Of a stretch of DNA of 13,345 nt, positions 5,218-12,371 are shown piece after piece. The translations under genes were made by a program, and so were the position numbers. The stretch's first letter is position 1; the number at the start of each line of letters is the position of its first letter. The notes under the pieces are model-generated. The model had not been told where the DNA came from. It was given only the letters and a program-made list of their open reading frames with translations, and did not search any database. The stretch is from Candidatus Proteinoplasmatales archaeon SG8-5 (GTDB lineage Archaea; Thermoplasmatota; Thermoplasmata; SG8-5): NCBI GenBank assembly GCA_001595885.1, contig LSSH01000081.1, forward strand, positions 1-13,345, in the 5' to 3' direction.

Positions 5218-7889
5218 CAGCTCTCACCTCCCTTGCCCTTCTTCATCACCTGGAAGAATATGTCGTCGATGTCGACGGGCTTCCCCCGGATGCTCCTGGC
5301 CGGGTCAACGGAGTCCTCGCCGAAGCTGAACTGGATCACGGTGTCGGCGGTGTTCCGGACCGTCCCGTCCTCGATGACCTTGAGGTCCTCCAGGGCGTTG
5401 ATGAGACGCCTTTGCATATACCCAGAGCGCGAGGTCCTGACCGCGGTGTCCACCAGACCCTCGCGGCCCCCCATGCTGTGGAAGAAGTATTCCGTCGGTG
5501 TCAAGCCCTTTTTATAGCTGGACCTGACAAAGCCCTTGGCGTCCGCGCCGAGGTCGCCCTTCTTGAAGTGGGGCAGCGTCCGGTCGGTGTAGCCTCTCGA
5601 AAGCCTGCCGCCCCTGACGGCCTGCTGTCCTATGCAGCCGGCCATCTGGCTGAGGTTGAGCATCGAACCGCGGGCACCGCTCCTTGCCATGATGACGGCC
5701 GAGTTCTCCAGGCCGAGGTATCGGCCAGCTATCTGACCGGCGTCGTCCCTCGCCTTTCCGAGCACGCGCATGGCCTCGACCTCGAGCGTCTCTTCCAGTG
5801 AACGGCCGGGCATGGCCTCCAGCTCGCCCTTGTTATAGGCCTCCACGTAGCCGCGTACCTTGTCAACGGCCTGCTTGAGCATCTCCTCGATCTGGTTCCT
5901 GGCATCCAGCGGTATGTCCTCGTCGTCTATGCTGGTGCTGAAGCCCTTGATCATGATGGTGCTCACCGCGAGCCTGATGGCCTTCTCGATGAAGATGCGG
6001 GCCTCGTCCGCCCCCATCTCCCTGGCTATCTTCTCGAGTATGCGGCCCTTGAAGGCCCCGACGGCGTTCTCGTCGATGGTGCCGTAGACGAGCTTGCCGT
6101 CCTTGATGTTGACGTGCGCCCCGATCTCGCACTTGTCCTTCAGGCACATGTCGCAGTGATTGCATATCGAGGCCTGGAAGACCATGTTGAGGTCCTTGGG
6201 AAGGCAGAGGCTGAACAGGTCCTTTCCCTGCCAGCGTTCCTCCCCGTCCACCTTCACCGGCTTGGGCCAGTTCTCCACCCCGATACGGCTGAGCAGGGTG
6301 GCGGTCTCCGACCTGGAGAACGTCGGGTTGTTGTGGGTGAGCATGAACGCTCCGCTGATGTAATCGTGGATGCCGCCGATGACAGGCCCCCCGAACCTGG
6401 GGGAAAGGATGTTCTCCTGGACGAGCATGAGGATGCGGCCCTCGGCAATGGCCTCCGGGCTCTGGAGAACGTGGAGGTTCATCTCGTCGCCGTCGAAGTC
6501 CGCGTTGTACGGCGGGCACACGCTCAGGTTGAACCTGAAGGTCTTGTGCTTCATCACGCGTATCTTGTGGGCCATCATGGACATCCTGTGGAGAGAGGGT
6601 TGTCGATTGAACAGCACGATGTCGCCGTCGGTGAGCTGCCTCTCCACTATCTGGCCGATGTCGATGTTCTCCGCCACGGTTTCCGCGTTCTTATCGGTTA
6701 TCTTGATCCTGCGCCCGTCCTCCCTGATGACGTAGTTCACGCCGGGCACGTACTCGCCCAGGTCGCCTATTGGCTCCGGACCGCGGAGCACGAATTCCCG
6801 GACGATGTCCATGTTGAAGTCGTTGACCCTGATGGGTATGGTGAGCTCCCTCGCCGCCTCCCAGGGTATGCCCACCTCGTTGATGGACAGCATGGGGTCC
6901 GGGGAAATGACGGTACGGGCGGAGAAGTTCACCCTCTTGCCGGAGAGGTTCGACCTGAACCTCCCCTCCTTGCCCTTGAGCCTCTGCACGAGGGTCTTCA
7001 ACGGACGACCGGACCGATGCCTTGCCGGCGGGATGCCGGACGTCTGGTTGTCAAAATAAGTGGTAACATGATACTGAAGGAGCTCCCAGAGGTCCTCGAC
7101 GATGAGCTGCGGAGCGCCGGAATCGCGGTTCTCCCTCAGCCTCTGGTTGATGCGGAGCACGTCCACCAGCTTGTGCGTTAGGTCGTCCTCCGACCTGTCT
7201 CCCGATTCAAGAGTGATCGAGGGCCTTACGGTGACAGGCGGCACGGGCAGCGCGGTCAGGACCATCCACTCGGGTCTTGACACGTCCGGGTTCATGCCCA
7301 GCGGCGGCAGGTCCTCCTCCGGAATGCGCTCGAGGCGCTCCCTCACCTCCTTGGGCGTCAGCTTGTGCCCCTCCTCCCTGAAGGTGGTGGGCTTGTCCAG
7401 GGTTATCTTCAGCTGCTCGGCGCTGCAGTGGGGGCAGACCGTGCGGACGCTGGCATCCTTCGCGGTGCGCTTCATGAGCGCCTCCAGGTCTCCCAAATCG
7501 CCTCCAAATTCCTCCAGCATCTCCCTCAGCTCCTCCTCCTCTTCTATCTGGCTTGAGGTCAGCAGAAGGCGGCCGCACTCCCTGCAGGAAGCCTGCAGCA
7601 ATCGCTTTATCTCCTTGACGTAGCCGACGTGTATCACCGGCATGGCCAGGTCGATGTGCCCGAAGTGGCCGGGACAGTCGTCGACCTTCGCGCCGCAGGC
7701 CTTGCACCTCAGGCCGGGCTCGATGACGCCCATGTGCGGGTCCATGAGCCCCATCTCGATGGGGAAGCCGTCGTCGTCGTACGTGTCGGCGGTGATGACC
7801 TTGACGGCGGACATGCGCCTTATCTCGTCCGGCGAGAGCTGCGCGAACCTGATGCCGTGTATCCTCTTGGACACGCCCCTCCGTATCAT
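5217..7889 (-). CDS. rpoA1: DNA-directed RNA polymerase subunit A' (RpoA1)
   Basis: RpoA1 forms most of the largest catalytic subunit, including the clamp and the active-site aspartates. The 890-residue sequence has the clamp zinc site C62, C65, C72 and H75 (CKACG, CPGHFGH), a second pair C102/C105 (CRECG) with C152/C155 (CPHC), and the metal-binding NADFDGDEMN with Asp464, Asp466 and Asp468. A cysteine cluster CNHCDMC near residue 570-585 occurs in other euryarchaeal A' subunits as I recall them. GSMLNLSQMAGCIGQQ near 780 marks the region before the bridge helix. The ATG overlaps the rpoB stop by four bases (ATGA) and has GGAGGAG upstream inside rpoB. Length and start are normal for the family. 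Confidence 0.98.
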   Translation of the reverse strand: MIRRGVSKRIHGIRFAQLSPDEIRRMSAVKVITADTYDDDGFPIEMGLMDPHMGVIEPGLRCKACGAKVDDCPGHFGHIDLAMPVIHVGYVKEIKRLLQASCRECGRLLLTSSQIEEEEELREMLEEFGGDLGDLEALMKRTAKDASVRTVCPHCSAEQLKITLDKPTTFREEGHKLTPKEVRERLERIPEEDLPPLGMNPDVSRPEWMVLTALPVPPVTVRPSITLESGDRSEDDLTHKLVDVLRINQRLRENRDSGAPQLIVEDLWELLQYHVTTYFDNQTSGIPPARHRSGRPLKTLVQRLKGKEGRFRSNLSGKRVNFSARTVISPDPMLSINEVGIPWEAARELTIPIRVNDFNMDIVREFVLRGPEPIGDLGEYVPGVNYVIREDGRRIKITDKNAETVAENIDIGQIVERQLTDGDIVLFNRQPSLHRMSMMAHKIRVMKHKTFRFNLSVCPPYNADFDGDEMNLHVLQSPEAIAEGRILMLVQENILSPRFGGPVIGGIHDYISGAFMLTHNNPTFSRSETATLLSRIGVENWPKPVKVDGEERWQGKDLFSLCLPKDLNMVFQASICNHCDMCLKDKCEIGAHVNIKDGKLVYGTIDENAVGAFKGRILEKIAREMGADEARIFIEKAIRLAVSTIMIKGFSTSIDDEDIPLDARNQIEEMLKQAVDKVRGYVEAYNKGELEAMPGRSLEETLEVEAMRVLGKARDDAGQIAGRYLGLENSAVIMARSGARGSMLNLSQMAGCIGQQAVRGGRLSRGYTDRTLPHFKKGDLGADAKGFVRSSYKKGLTPTEYFFHSMGGREGLVDTAVRTSRSGYMQRRLINALEDLKVIEDGTVRNTADTVIQFSFGEDSVDPARSIRGKPVDIDDIFFQVMKKGKGGES

Positions 7890-10800
7890 TTCAACTCCTC
7901 CAGCTGAAGGCGCATGGCCACGCCGAGCGATAACAACTCGTCGATGAGAAGTTTGAATGCGTAACTGGTCTGGACGGGATAGATTGTGGAATTATTACCG
8001 CAGACCGGGCACCTGAGAACGCGGCGGCGGTCCATCATGGCGATGTGGCCACACTTGGGATTGCCGCAGACGAACTGCGTCGTCCCGTCCGATTCATCGA
8101 GCAGCCGGTCCTTGATGACCATCGCGGCGCCGTGTCCGATGAGGCAATCTCGCTCCATCTCACCGAACCTGAGACCGCCCTGCCTCGAGCGCCCCTCCGT
8201 TGGCTGGCGGGTCAGTATCTGCACCGGACCGCGGGAGCGCACGTGCATCTTGCCCGCGACCATGTGGTGCAACTTTTGATAGTAGATCACGCCGACGAAG
8301 ATGTCGGCCTGGATCATCTTTCCGGTGATGCCGTCGTACATGACCTCGCGGCCGTTGTGCTTGAAACCGGCCTTGACCATGCTCTTCCTCAGGGCCTCCT
8401 CCCGCTCGCCGCTGAACGGCGTCCCGTCGATGAAGCGCCCCTCCATCGCGCCGACCTTGCCGCCTATCATTTCGAGAACGTGGGCTACGGTCATACGCGA
8501 CGGGATGGCGTGCGGGTTGATGACGAGGTCCGGGGTGATACCTGATTCGCTGAAGGGCATGTCCTCCGGCGGGACGATGAGGCCGACGACGCCCTTCTGG
8601 CCGTGCCTGGACGCGAACTTGTCACCGAGTTCCGGAATGCGCGGGTCGCGCACCTTGACCTTCACAAGCCGGCTGCCGTTCTCCGTCTCGGTGAGCATGA
8701 CGCTGTCCACCCAGCCCTTCTCGCCGGGCCTCACCGTCACTGACGTCTCCCTGCGCTTCTGCGGCGTCAGGAAATCCGTCTCCTCCTCGAGGAAACGCGG
8801 CGGCGAGGTCTTTCCCACCAGGACGTCCCCGCCCTTCACGGGGGTCTCCGGCTGTATCAGACCGTCGTCTGCCAGGTTTGTGTAAGCGGTATCCGCCCTG
8901 GCGCCCCTCACGTCCGGGTCGGGTATGCCGAAGTGGTCCTCCTGGCCTCCAGGGTAACGCCTCTCCTCGGCCTTGTAGGTCCTGAAGAAGGTGGAGTGGC
9001 CCAGGCCGCGCTCTATGGCGGCCTTGCTTATGACAAGGGCGTCCTCCATGTTGTAACCGTGGAAGGAGCTCACCGCGACCACGAAGTTCTGGCCTCCCGG
9101 CCTCTTTGTGAAATTGACATAGTTCATTATCTCGGTCTGGACCATCGGCTGCTGCGGGTAATGGAGCAGGTGTCCCCTGGTGTCCGGCCTGATCCTGTAG
9201 TTGGAATCGCCCAGGCCAAGGGACTGCTTGGCCATTGCCGCGCCCATCGTGACCCTCGGCGACGAGTTGTGCTCCGAGTACGGCACCATTCCCGAGGCCA
9301 CGCCCAGTATGAGCATGGGGTCAACTTCCATATGGGTGTGCTCCTCCGTGAGGTTCTTCTCGCCCTCCATGACCTCCCCGCAGGAACGGCACTTCAGCTT
9401 GATTACGCGCTCGGGCACGCCGATGTTCTCCCAGTCAACGTCCTTCTCCGAGAGCAGCTTCTCGCAGCCCGGGCACATCCTCGGAACCACGTAGGGCATC
9501 GGGCAGATGAAGGTGTCCTCTTCCTCCTCCGCGTCCAGCCACTCCACGATGCCTTCCCTGATGAGGTCGTTCATGTGCAGGCGGCCGCTCTCCAGGCCCT
9601 CCAGGTTCTTCTTGGTGAGAAGCAGTGAGCCGTTCCTGGCGACGAGCAGCGGCCTTCTCAAACGACCTTCGTCGCAGTTGATGATGATGTCGTTCATGTT
9701 CTCGTCGAACCTGAGGTTGACCTCGTGCGAGAGGATGCCGCTCCTCCGCCTCTGGCGTATCTCCTCGACCAGGTCCTGGGGGCGGTCGTGCGTGCCCACC
9801 AGGTCCCCGTTCACGTAAACGCGGGTAAGGGCTGTCTGCTGGCTCTTCACCTCCTTCACGCCGAGGTCGGCAAGAAGCAGCTTCATCTCGTGGTCGTGCG
9901 AGCGCTCGCTCACATCCACCAACAATGCGCAGTTCTTCACAAGCCCGCAGTTCTGTCCTTCGGGCGTTTCGTTCGGGCACAGCCTGCCCCACTGCGTTGG
10001 GTGCAGGTCCCTGGCTTCAAAGTGAGGTTGGCTTCTGGTGAGCGGTGACGTCACCCTCCTCAGGTGGCTCATCGCGCTCATGTTCGACGTCCTGTCCAGT
10101 AATTGTGACACGCCCGCCCTACCACCGACCCAGTTGCCGGTCGAAAGGGCGTGCAGGAGCCTCTGCGTCAGGAGGTCGGGCCTGATGGCCGACGAGACCT
10201 TCATGGTCTTCTTGCGCGCATAGCTCCTCTCCAACTGATACTTGAGGTCCTTCACCAGGTTCGTGAACGAGACCCTGAACAGGTCCTCCATGAGATCTCC
10301 AGAAAGCTTCAGGCGCTTGTTGGCATAATGGTCCTTGTCGTCCTCGCCCCTGGTCCCGATGCTCAATTCCAAAACGGCCCGGGCCATCCTGCCCAGGAAG
10401 ATGGCCTTTTTCAACCTGTCTTCCTTGGTGTCGCCGAGGTGCGGCAGCAGGGCCTTGTCGATGATGCTCTCCACCTTCTTCTCCCTGTACTCCTTGGCCT
10501 GGCCCGTGGCGAACTTCTTCTCCAGCCAGAGTATGGCGTCCTCGGTGGTGTTGATGCCCTCCGTGGGATAGAGCTTCGTGTCCTGGCACTCCTCGATGTT
10601 GGCGTAGATCACGTTGGCCATTGCCGGCTCCGAGACGATGGCGTTGTATATGTCCTCGTCGTGCTCCATTCCCAGGGCCTTCATGAGTATGTAAAGGGGT
10701 ATCTGGCCGGAAGCCGCCGCCACCGAGACCACCAGCACGGAATCGCGCTTCTTCTCGAGAAGCGTCAGCGCCCTGTATCCCTCGCGCTGTGAGAACACCT

Positions 10801-11494
10801 TGGCCACCTCGGTCCGGGTCCCGTACCTCTCGTTGTATTCCACCATGACCCTGTTGGGCGCGAGGTCCTCGAGCGTGATGAGAACGCGCTCGGTCCCGCT
10901 GACGATGAAATAGCCGCCGGGGTCGCAGGGGTCCTCACCGAGCATGGCCAATTTGTCATCGTAACTCAGCTTTGCCAGCTCCTCGTCGTTCAGCTCCTTG
11001 AACAATGGATCGGTATTGGTGTCGTCCAGGTTGCATTTCCTCGACTTCACCATTATTGGGAGGTTGCCGATGTGCACCTTCTCCGGCTCCCTCTCGATGC
11101 CGTTCTCTATGACGGTGAAGGTCAGCCAGATGGGTGCGAGATAAGTCAGGTTCCTCAACCTTGCCTCCATGGGCGTGAGCGGGTTCGTCGCCCCGTTCGC
11201 CTCCCTGACGACCGGCGTGCTAACGATGATGGTGGGCTTGTCCTGGAGGTCAACGCGGCCGTTCTTGTCCCTCTTCCTGCCTATCCTGACCTCGACGTTG
11301 TTGCCGTCGGTCCGGTCCTCGTCCAAGCGGATGATGCCCCTGAGGTCCTCGTCCTTGGAGACCCTGATGTTGTCCACTATCATCTGCATGCGGTTGTTCG
11401 GGTTCTCCATGGTGGGCAGGAAATCGTTGTAGGAGGCGATGTGATGGTTCACTATGCTGCGCTCCTTGAAGAAGGCGTCAACTAGCTCTCTCAT
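7886..11494 (-). CDS. rpoB: DNA-directed RNA polymerase subunit B, unsplit (RpoB)
   Basis: RpoB is the second catalytic subunit, here one 1202-residue chain; many methanogens and haloarchaea encode it as two genes. Expected motifs are present in order: SFHGYNMEDALVISKAAIE (GYNMEDA at 813-819), GDKFASRHGQKG starting at about 957, MHVRSRGPVQILTRQPTEGR, and a C-terminal zinc site with C1143, C1148, C1162 and C1165. Its first spacing is C-x4-C rather than C-x2-C. Between WLDAEEEED and LTEEHTHMEVDP there is an insert of about 50 residues with two further CxxC pairs (C674/C677 and C702/C705), absent from Thermococcus and Sulfolobus sequences as I remember them. The ATG is 3 nt after the rpoH stop (TGA GGA ATG). 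Expression is surely coupled with rpoH and rpoA1. Confidence 0.98.
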   Translation of the reverse strand: MRELVDAFFKERSIVNHHIASYNDFLPTMENPNNRMQMIVDNIRVSKDEDLRGIIRLDEDRTDGNNVEVRIGRKRDKNGRVDLQDKPTIIVSTPVVREANGATNPLTPMEARLRNLTYLAPIWLTFTVIENGIEREPEKVHIGNLPIMVKSRKCNLDDTNTDPLFKELNDEELAKLSYDDKLAMLGEDPCDPGGYFIVSGTERVLITLEDLAPNRVMVEYNERYGTRTEVAKVFSQREGYRALTLLEKKRDSVLVVSVAAASGQIPLYILMKALGMEHDEDIYNAIVSEPAMANVIYANIEECQDTKLYPTEGINTTEDAILWLEKKFATGQAKEYREKKVESIIDKALLPHLGDTKEDRLKKAIFLGRMARAVLELSIGTRGEDDKDHYANKRLKLSGDLMEDLFRVSFTNLVKDLKYQLERSYARKKTMKVSSAIRPDLLTQRLLHALSTGNWVGGRAGVSQLLDRTSNMSAMSHLRRVTSPLTRSQPHFEARDLHPTQWGRLCPNETPEGQNCGLVKNCALLVDVSERSHDHEMKLLLADLGVKEVKSQQTALTRVYVNGDLVGTHDRPQDLVEEIRQRRRSGILSHEVNLRFDENMNDIIINCDEGRLRRPLLVARNGSLLLTKKNLEGLESGRLHMNDLIREGIVEWLDAEEEEDTFICPMPYVVPRMCPGCEKLLSEKDVDWENIGVPERVIKLKCRSCGEVMEGEKNLTEEHTHMEVDPMLILGVASGMVPYSEHNSSPRVTMGAAMAKQSLGLGDSNYRIRPDTRGHLLHYPQQPMVQTEIMNYVNFTKRPGGQNFVVAVSSFHGYNMEDALVISKAAIERGLGHSTFFRTYKAEERRYPGGQEDHFGIPDPDVRGARADTAYTNLADDGLIQPETPVKGGDVLVGKTSPPRFLEEETDFLTPQKRRETSVTVRPGEKGWVDSVMLTETENGSRLVKVKVRDPRIPELGDKFASRHGQKGVVGLIVPPEDMPFSESGITPDLVINPHAIPSRMTVAHVLEMIGGKVGAMEGRFIDGTPFSGEREEALRKSMVKAGFKHNGREVMYDGITGKMIQADIFVGVIYYQKLHHMVAGKMHVRSRGPVQILTRQPTEGRSRQGGLRFGEMERDCLIGHGAAMVIKDRLLDESDGTTQFVCGNPKCGHIAMMDRRRVLRCPVCGNNSTIYPVQTSYAFKLLIDELLSLGVAMRLQLEELK

Positions 11495-11497
11495 TCC

Positions 11498-11764
11498 TCA
11501 ACCACCCACGATGACCCTGTAGCTGACGCTGAGGCCAGCAACTGTTTGCAGTCGTACGATCCTTACCAATCTACCTTCCCTTATCTCCTCATCATCTCCA
11601 TAGAACTCCTCAAGAACCTTAATGCACGGGTCGTTAATCCTGATCTTCGGCAGCTGGTCTTTTCCGACGTTAAGGTTGCCGAGAATCTTCTCCTCATCAT
11701 CAACGGGCACAAGGTGATGCTCCGGAACCAGATCATGTTCGAGAACGTTGACATCGGTGATCAT
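11498..11764 (-). CDS. rpoH: DNA-directed RNA polymerase subunit H (RpoH, Rpb5-like)
   Basis: Subunit H corresponds to the C-terminal domain of eukaryotic Rpb5 and sits in the lower jaw of RNA polymerase. The 88 residues contain the family pattern: VNVLEHDLVPEHHLVP at the N-terminus, the central QLPKIRINDPCIK, and the C-terminal GRLVRIVRLQT...SYRVIV. The length is normal. The start at 11764 is well supported: GGGGGGTGA stands directly before it, with A-A-ATG following. It is the first gene of the RNA polymerase operon, as in most archaea. No convincing TATA box is visible in the 85 bp separating it from the tRNA-Lys gene. Confidence 0.95.
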   Translation of the reverse strand: MITDVNVLEHDLVPEHHLVPVDDEEKILGNLNVGKDQLPKIRINDPCIKVLEEFYGDDEEIREGRLVRIVRLQTVAGLSVSYRVIVGG

Positions 11765-11765
11765 T

Positions 11766-11822
11766 TCACCCCCCTGTTTCCCTCGATGGAAGGAAGTCGT
11801 TGCCAGCTAGGACACATATCAT
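11766..11822 (-). CDS. Candidate 18-residue leader peptide in front of rpoH
   Basis: An ATG at 11822 opens an 18-codon frame (MICVLAGNDFLPSRETGG) that stops with TGA one base before the rpoH ATG. GAGGTG at 11837-11832 lies 9 nt before the ATG, a reasonable SD spacing. The stop codon overlaps the rpoH SD site, so ribosomes ending here could pass straight to rpoH. I recognise no family. An ORF this short can arise by chance, and nothing in the sequence proves translation. Confidence 0.28.
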   Translation of the reverse strand: MICVLAGNDFLPSRETGG

Positions 11823-11863
11823 CCACGGTTACACCTCATGGGTATTCAGCGGGCCCGCGGGGA

Positions 11864-12008
11864 TTTCCGAGTCGTCGCGACTCCCCTGAAAAAAGCTTCG
11901 CATTTTTCAGGCGCTAGACGAGAAATGGTGCAGAGGTTGCTACCGTTTCTCGTCCGCGAAGATCCATGTCGCGTATCACGGAGATGGTGATATCTGCTCC
12001 ATGTGACT
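11864..12008 (-). other. tRNA-Lys intron 3 (145 nt, T-loop, after position 59)
   Basis: TTCG of the T-loop (12014-12011) pairs with CGGA (11869-11866), including one G-U pair, next to the T-stem. The 3' bulge is AAT (11865-11863) and the 5' bulge AAA (12010-12008), or only two bases if A12010 pairs with T11870. Splicing leaves the loop TTCGAAT. The interior has five near-consecutive perfect or near-perfect hairpins (stems at 11974-11992, 11955-11973, 11917-11954, 11885-11911 and 11869-11883). No protein-coding frame of note is visible, and I find no homing endonuclease. Confidence 0.75.
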
Positions 12009-12030
12009 TTCGAACCCCGGACCACCTGGT

Positions 12031-12077
12031 ATCTTCTCTAACCAACTCTGTTTCCAATGCCTGCATCATCAGTCAGG
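12031..12077 (-). other. tRNA-Lys intron 2 (47 nt, canonical position 37/38)
   Basis: The outer helix is the anticodon stem. CTTT (12083-12080) pairs with GAAG (12036-12033) as the four-base-pair central helix, with one G-U pair. The bulges are TAC (12079-12077) and ATA (12032-12030); cutting between their second and third bases gives the loop CTTTTAA. The inner helix CTGACTGAT (12076-12068) pairs with the stretch 12046-12038, with some G-U pairs and one bulged A (12037). This is a textbook bulge-helix-bulge at the usual archaeal intron site. Confidence 0.85.
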
Positions 12078-12094
12078 TAAAAGCCAGATGCTCT

Positions 12095-12119
12095 TTCTAG
12101 AGGATTGCCTTCTATCCTT
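12095..12119 (-). other. tRNA-Lys intron 1 (25 nt, D-loop, after position 20)
   Basis: The 5' strand has CTAG (12125-12122) and then the bulge GTA (12121-12119); the 3' strand has CTAG (12100-12097) and then the bulge AAA (12096-12094). The two CTAG pair as the exact four-base-pair central helix. The intron closes with AGGAT (12118-12114) paired to ATCCT (12105-12101). Cutting between the second and third base of each bulge leaves the standard D-loop AGCTAGGTA. The outer helix is the D-stem itself, with two unpaired bases on one side, so this is a slightly relaxed form. Confidence 0.8.
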
Positions 12120-12188
12120 ACCTAGCTGAGCTACGGGCCCACCTCCATCATAATATGTTGGTTTAGCTGACCCCCCATAATCTCTTTT

Positions 12189-12196
12189 AATATAAA
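12189..12196 (-). promoter_or_regulatory. Candidate TATA box of the tRNA-Lys gene
   Basis: On the minus strand the bases read TTTATATT, centred about 52 bp before the first base of the tRNA. Transcription would start near 12166, leaving a leader of about 25 nt that RNase P would remove. Other AT-rich matches lie at 12215-12235, so the exact box is uncertain. Confidence 0.4.
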
Positions 12197-12242
12197 CTTT
12201 ATGGTCTAATAAGGTATTTTATTAAATATTTATAAGGGTTTT

Positions 12243-12262
12243 TTATCAATCGGAGCTGATAA
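12243..12262. repeat. Short inverted repeat in the divergent promoter region
   Basis: TTATCA (12243-12248) and TGATAA (12257-12262) form a perfect six-base inverted repeat with an eight-base spacer, between the tRNA-Lys and trkA promoters. The size and place fit an operator for a dimeric regulator, but in an AT-rich stretch this could occur by chance. Confidence 0.25.
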
Positions 12263-12340
12263 TTCATTATTTTCGGTATTTGAAAGAAAGTATTAAATAA
12301 TGGCGGTAAACCCCGCTTCGGCCAAACCGACCCGCGAAGG

Positions 12341-12348
12341 TTTATTAT
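12341..12348 (+). promoter_or_regulatory. Candidate TATA box for a leaderless trkA transcript
   Basis: TTTATTAT after a purine-rich GCGAAGG (BRE-like). Its centre is about 27 bp before the ATG at 12372, the distance expected if transcription starts at that codon. No SD site precedes the gene, which also suits a leaderless message. Confidence 0.4.
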
Positions 12349-12371
12349 CTCGCCGTTTGTTTTCCATGCGG

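Larger units (their letters stand above)
11850..12140 (-). tRNA. tRNA-Lys(UUU) interrupted by three introns
   Basis: Read on the minus strand, the exons are 12140-12120, 12094-12078, 12030-12009 and 11863-11850 (21+17+22+14 = 74 nt). The spliced RNA folds into a regular cloverleaf: acceptor GGGCCCG/CGGGCCC with G73; D-stem GCTC/GAGC with loop AGCTAGGTA; anticodon stem TCTGG/CCAGG with loop CTTTTAA, anticodon TTT; variable loop TGGTC; T-stem CGGGG/CCCCG with loop TTCGAAT. CCA is not encoded. The introns are 25, 47 and 145 nt, after tRNA positions 20, 37 and 59. All three can form bulge-helix-bulge-like structures, the target of archaeal splicing endonuclease. Simple tRNA finders could miss this gene or score it poorly. 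It lies 85 bp before rpoH on the same strand with no oligo-T between. Confidence 0.9.

Noticed and set aside
5863..6519. Long open frames opposite or alongside rpoA1 and rpoB, for example 5863-6519 and 6114-7181.
   Set aside because: They are shadows in GC-rich coding DNA: low-complexity translations rich in Arg, Gly and His, with no family resemblance, and the overlapping RNA polymerase frames are certain.
12031..12077. TGATGA and CTGA inside tRNA intron 2, resembling box C and box D of a C/D guide RNA.
   Set aside because: CTGA comes before TGATGA with only one base between, the bases are used by the inner helix of the splice structure, and no second box D follows. It does not make a C/D guide RNA.
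11850..12140. Reading the tRNA locus as a pseudogene or as two separate half tRNAs.
   Set aside because: All halves lie in the correct order on one strand, every stem is fully paired after excision, and each junction has a usable bulge-helix-bulge-like structure.
12300..12371. In-frame ATG at 12300 that would add 24 residues to TrkA.
   Set aside because: TrkA proteins start within a few residues of the GxGxxG motif, and a TATA-like box (12341-12348) lies inside the would-be extension.
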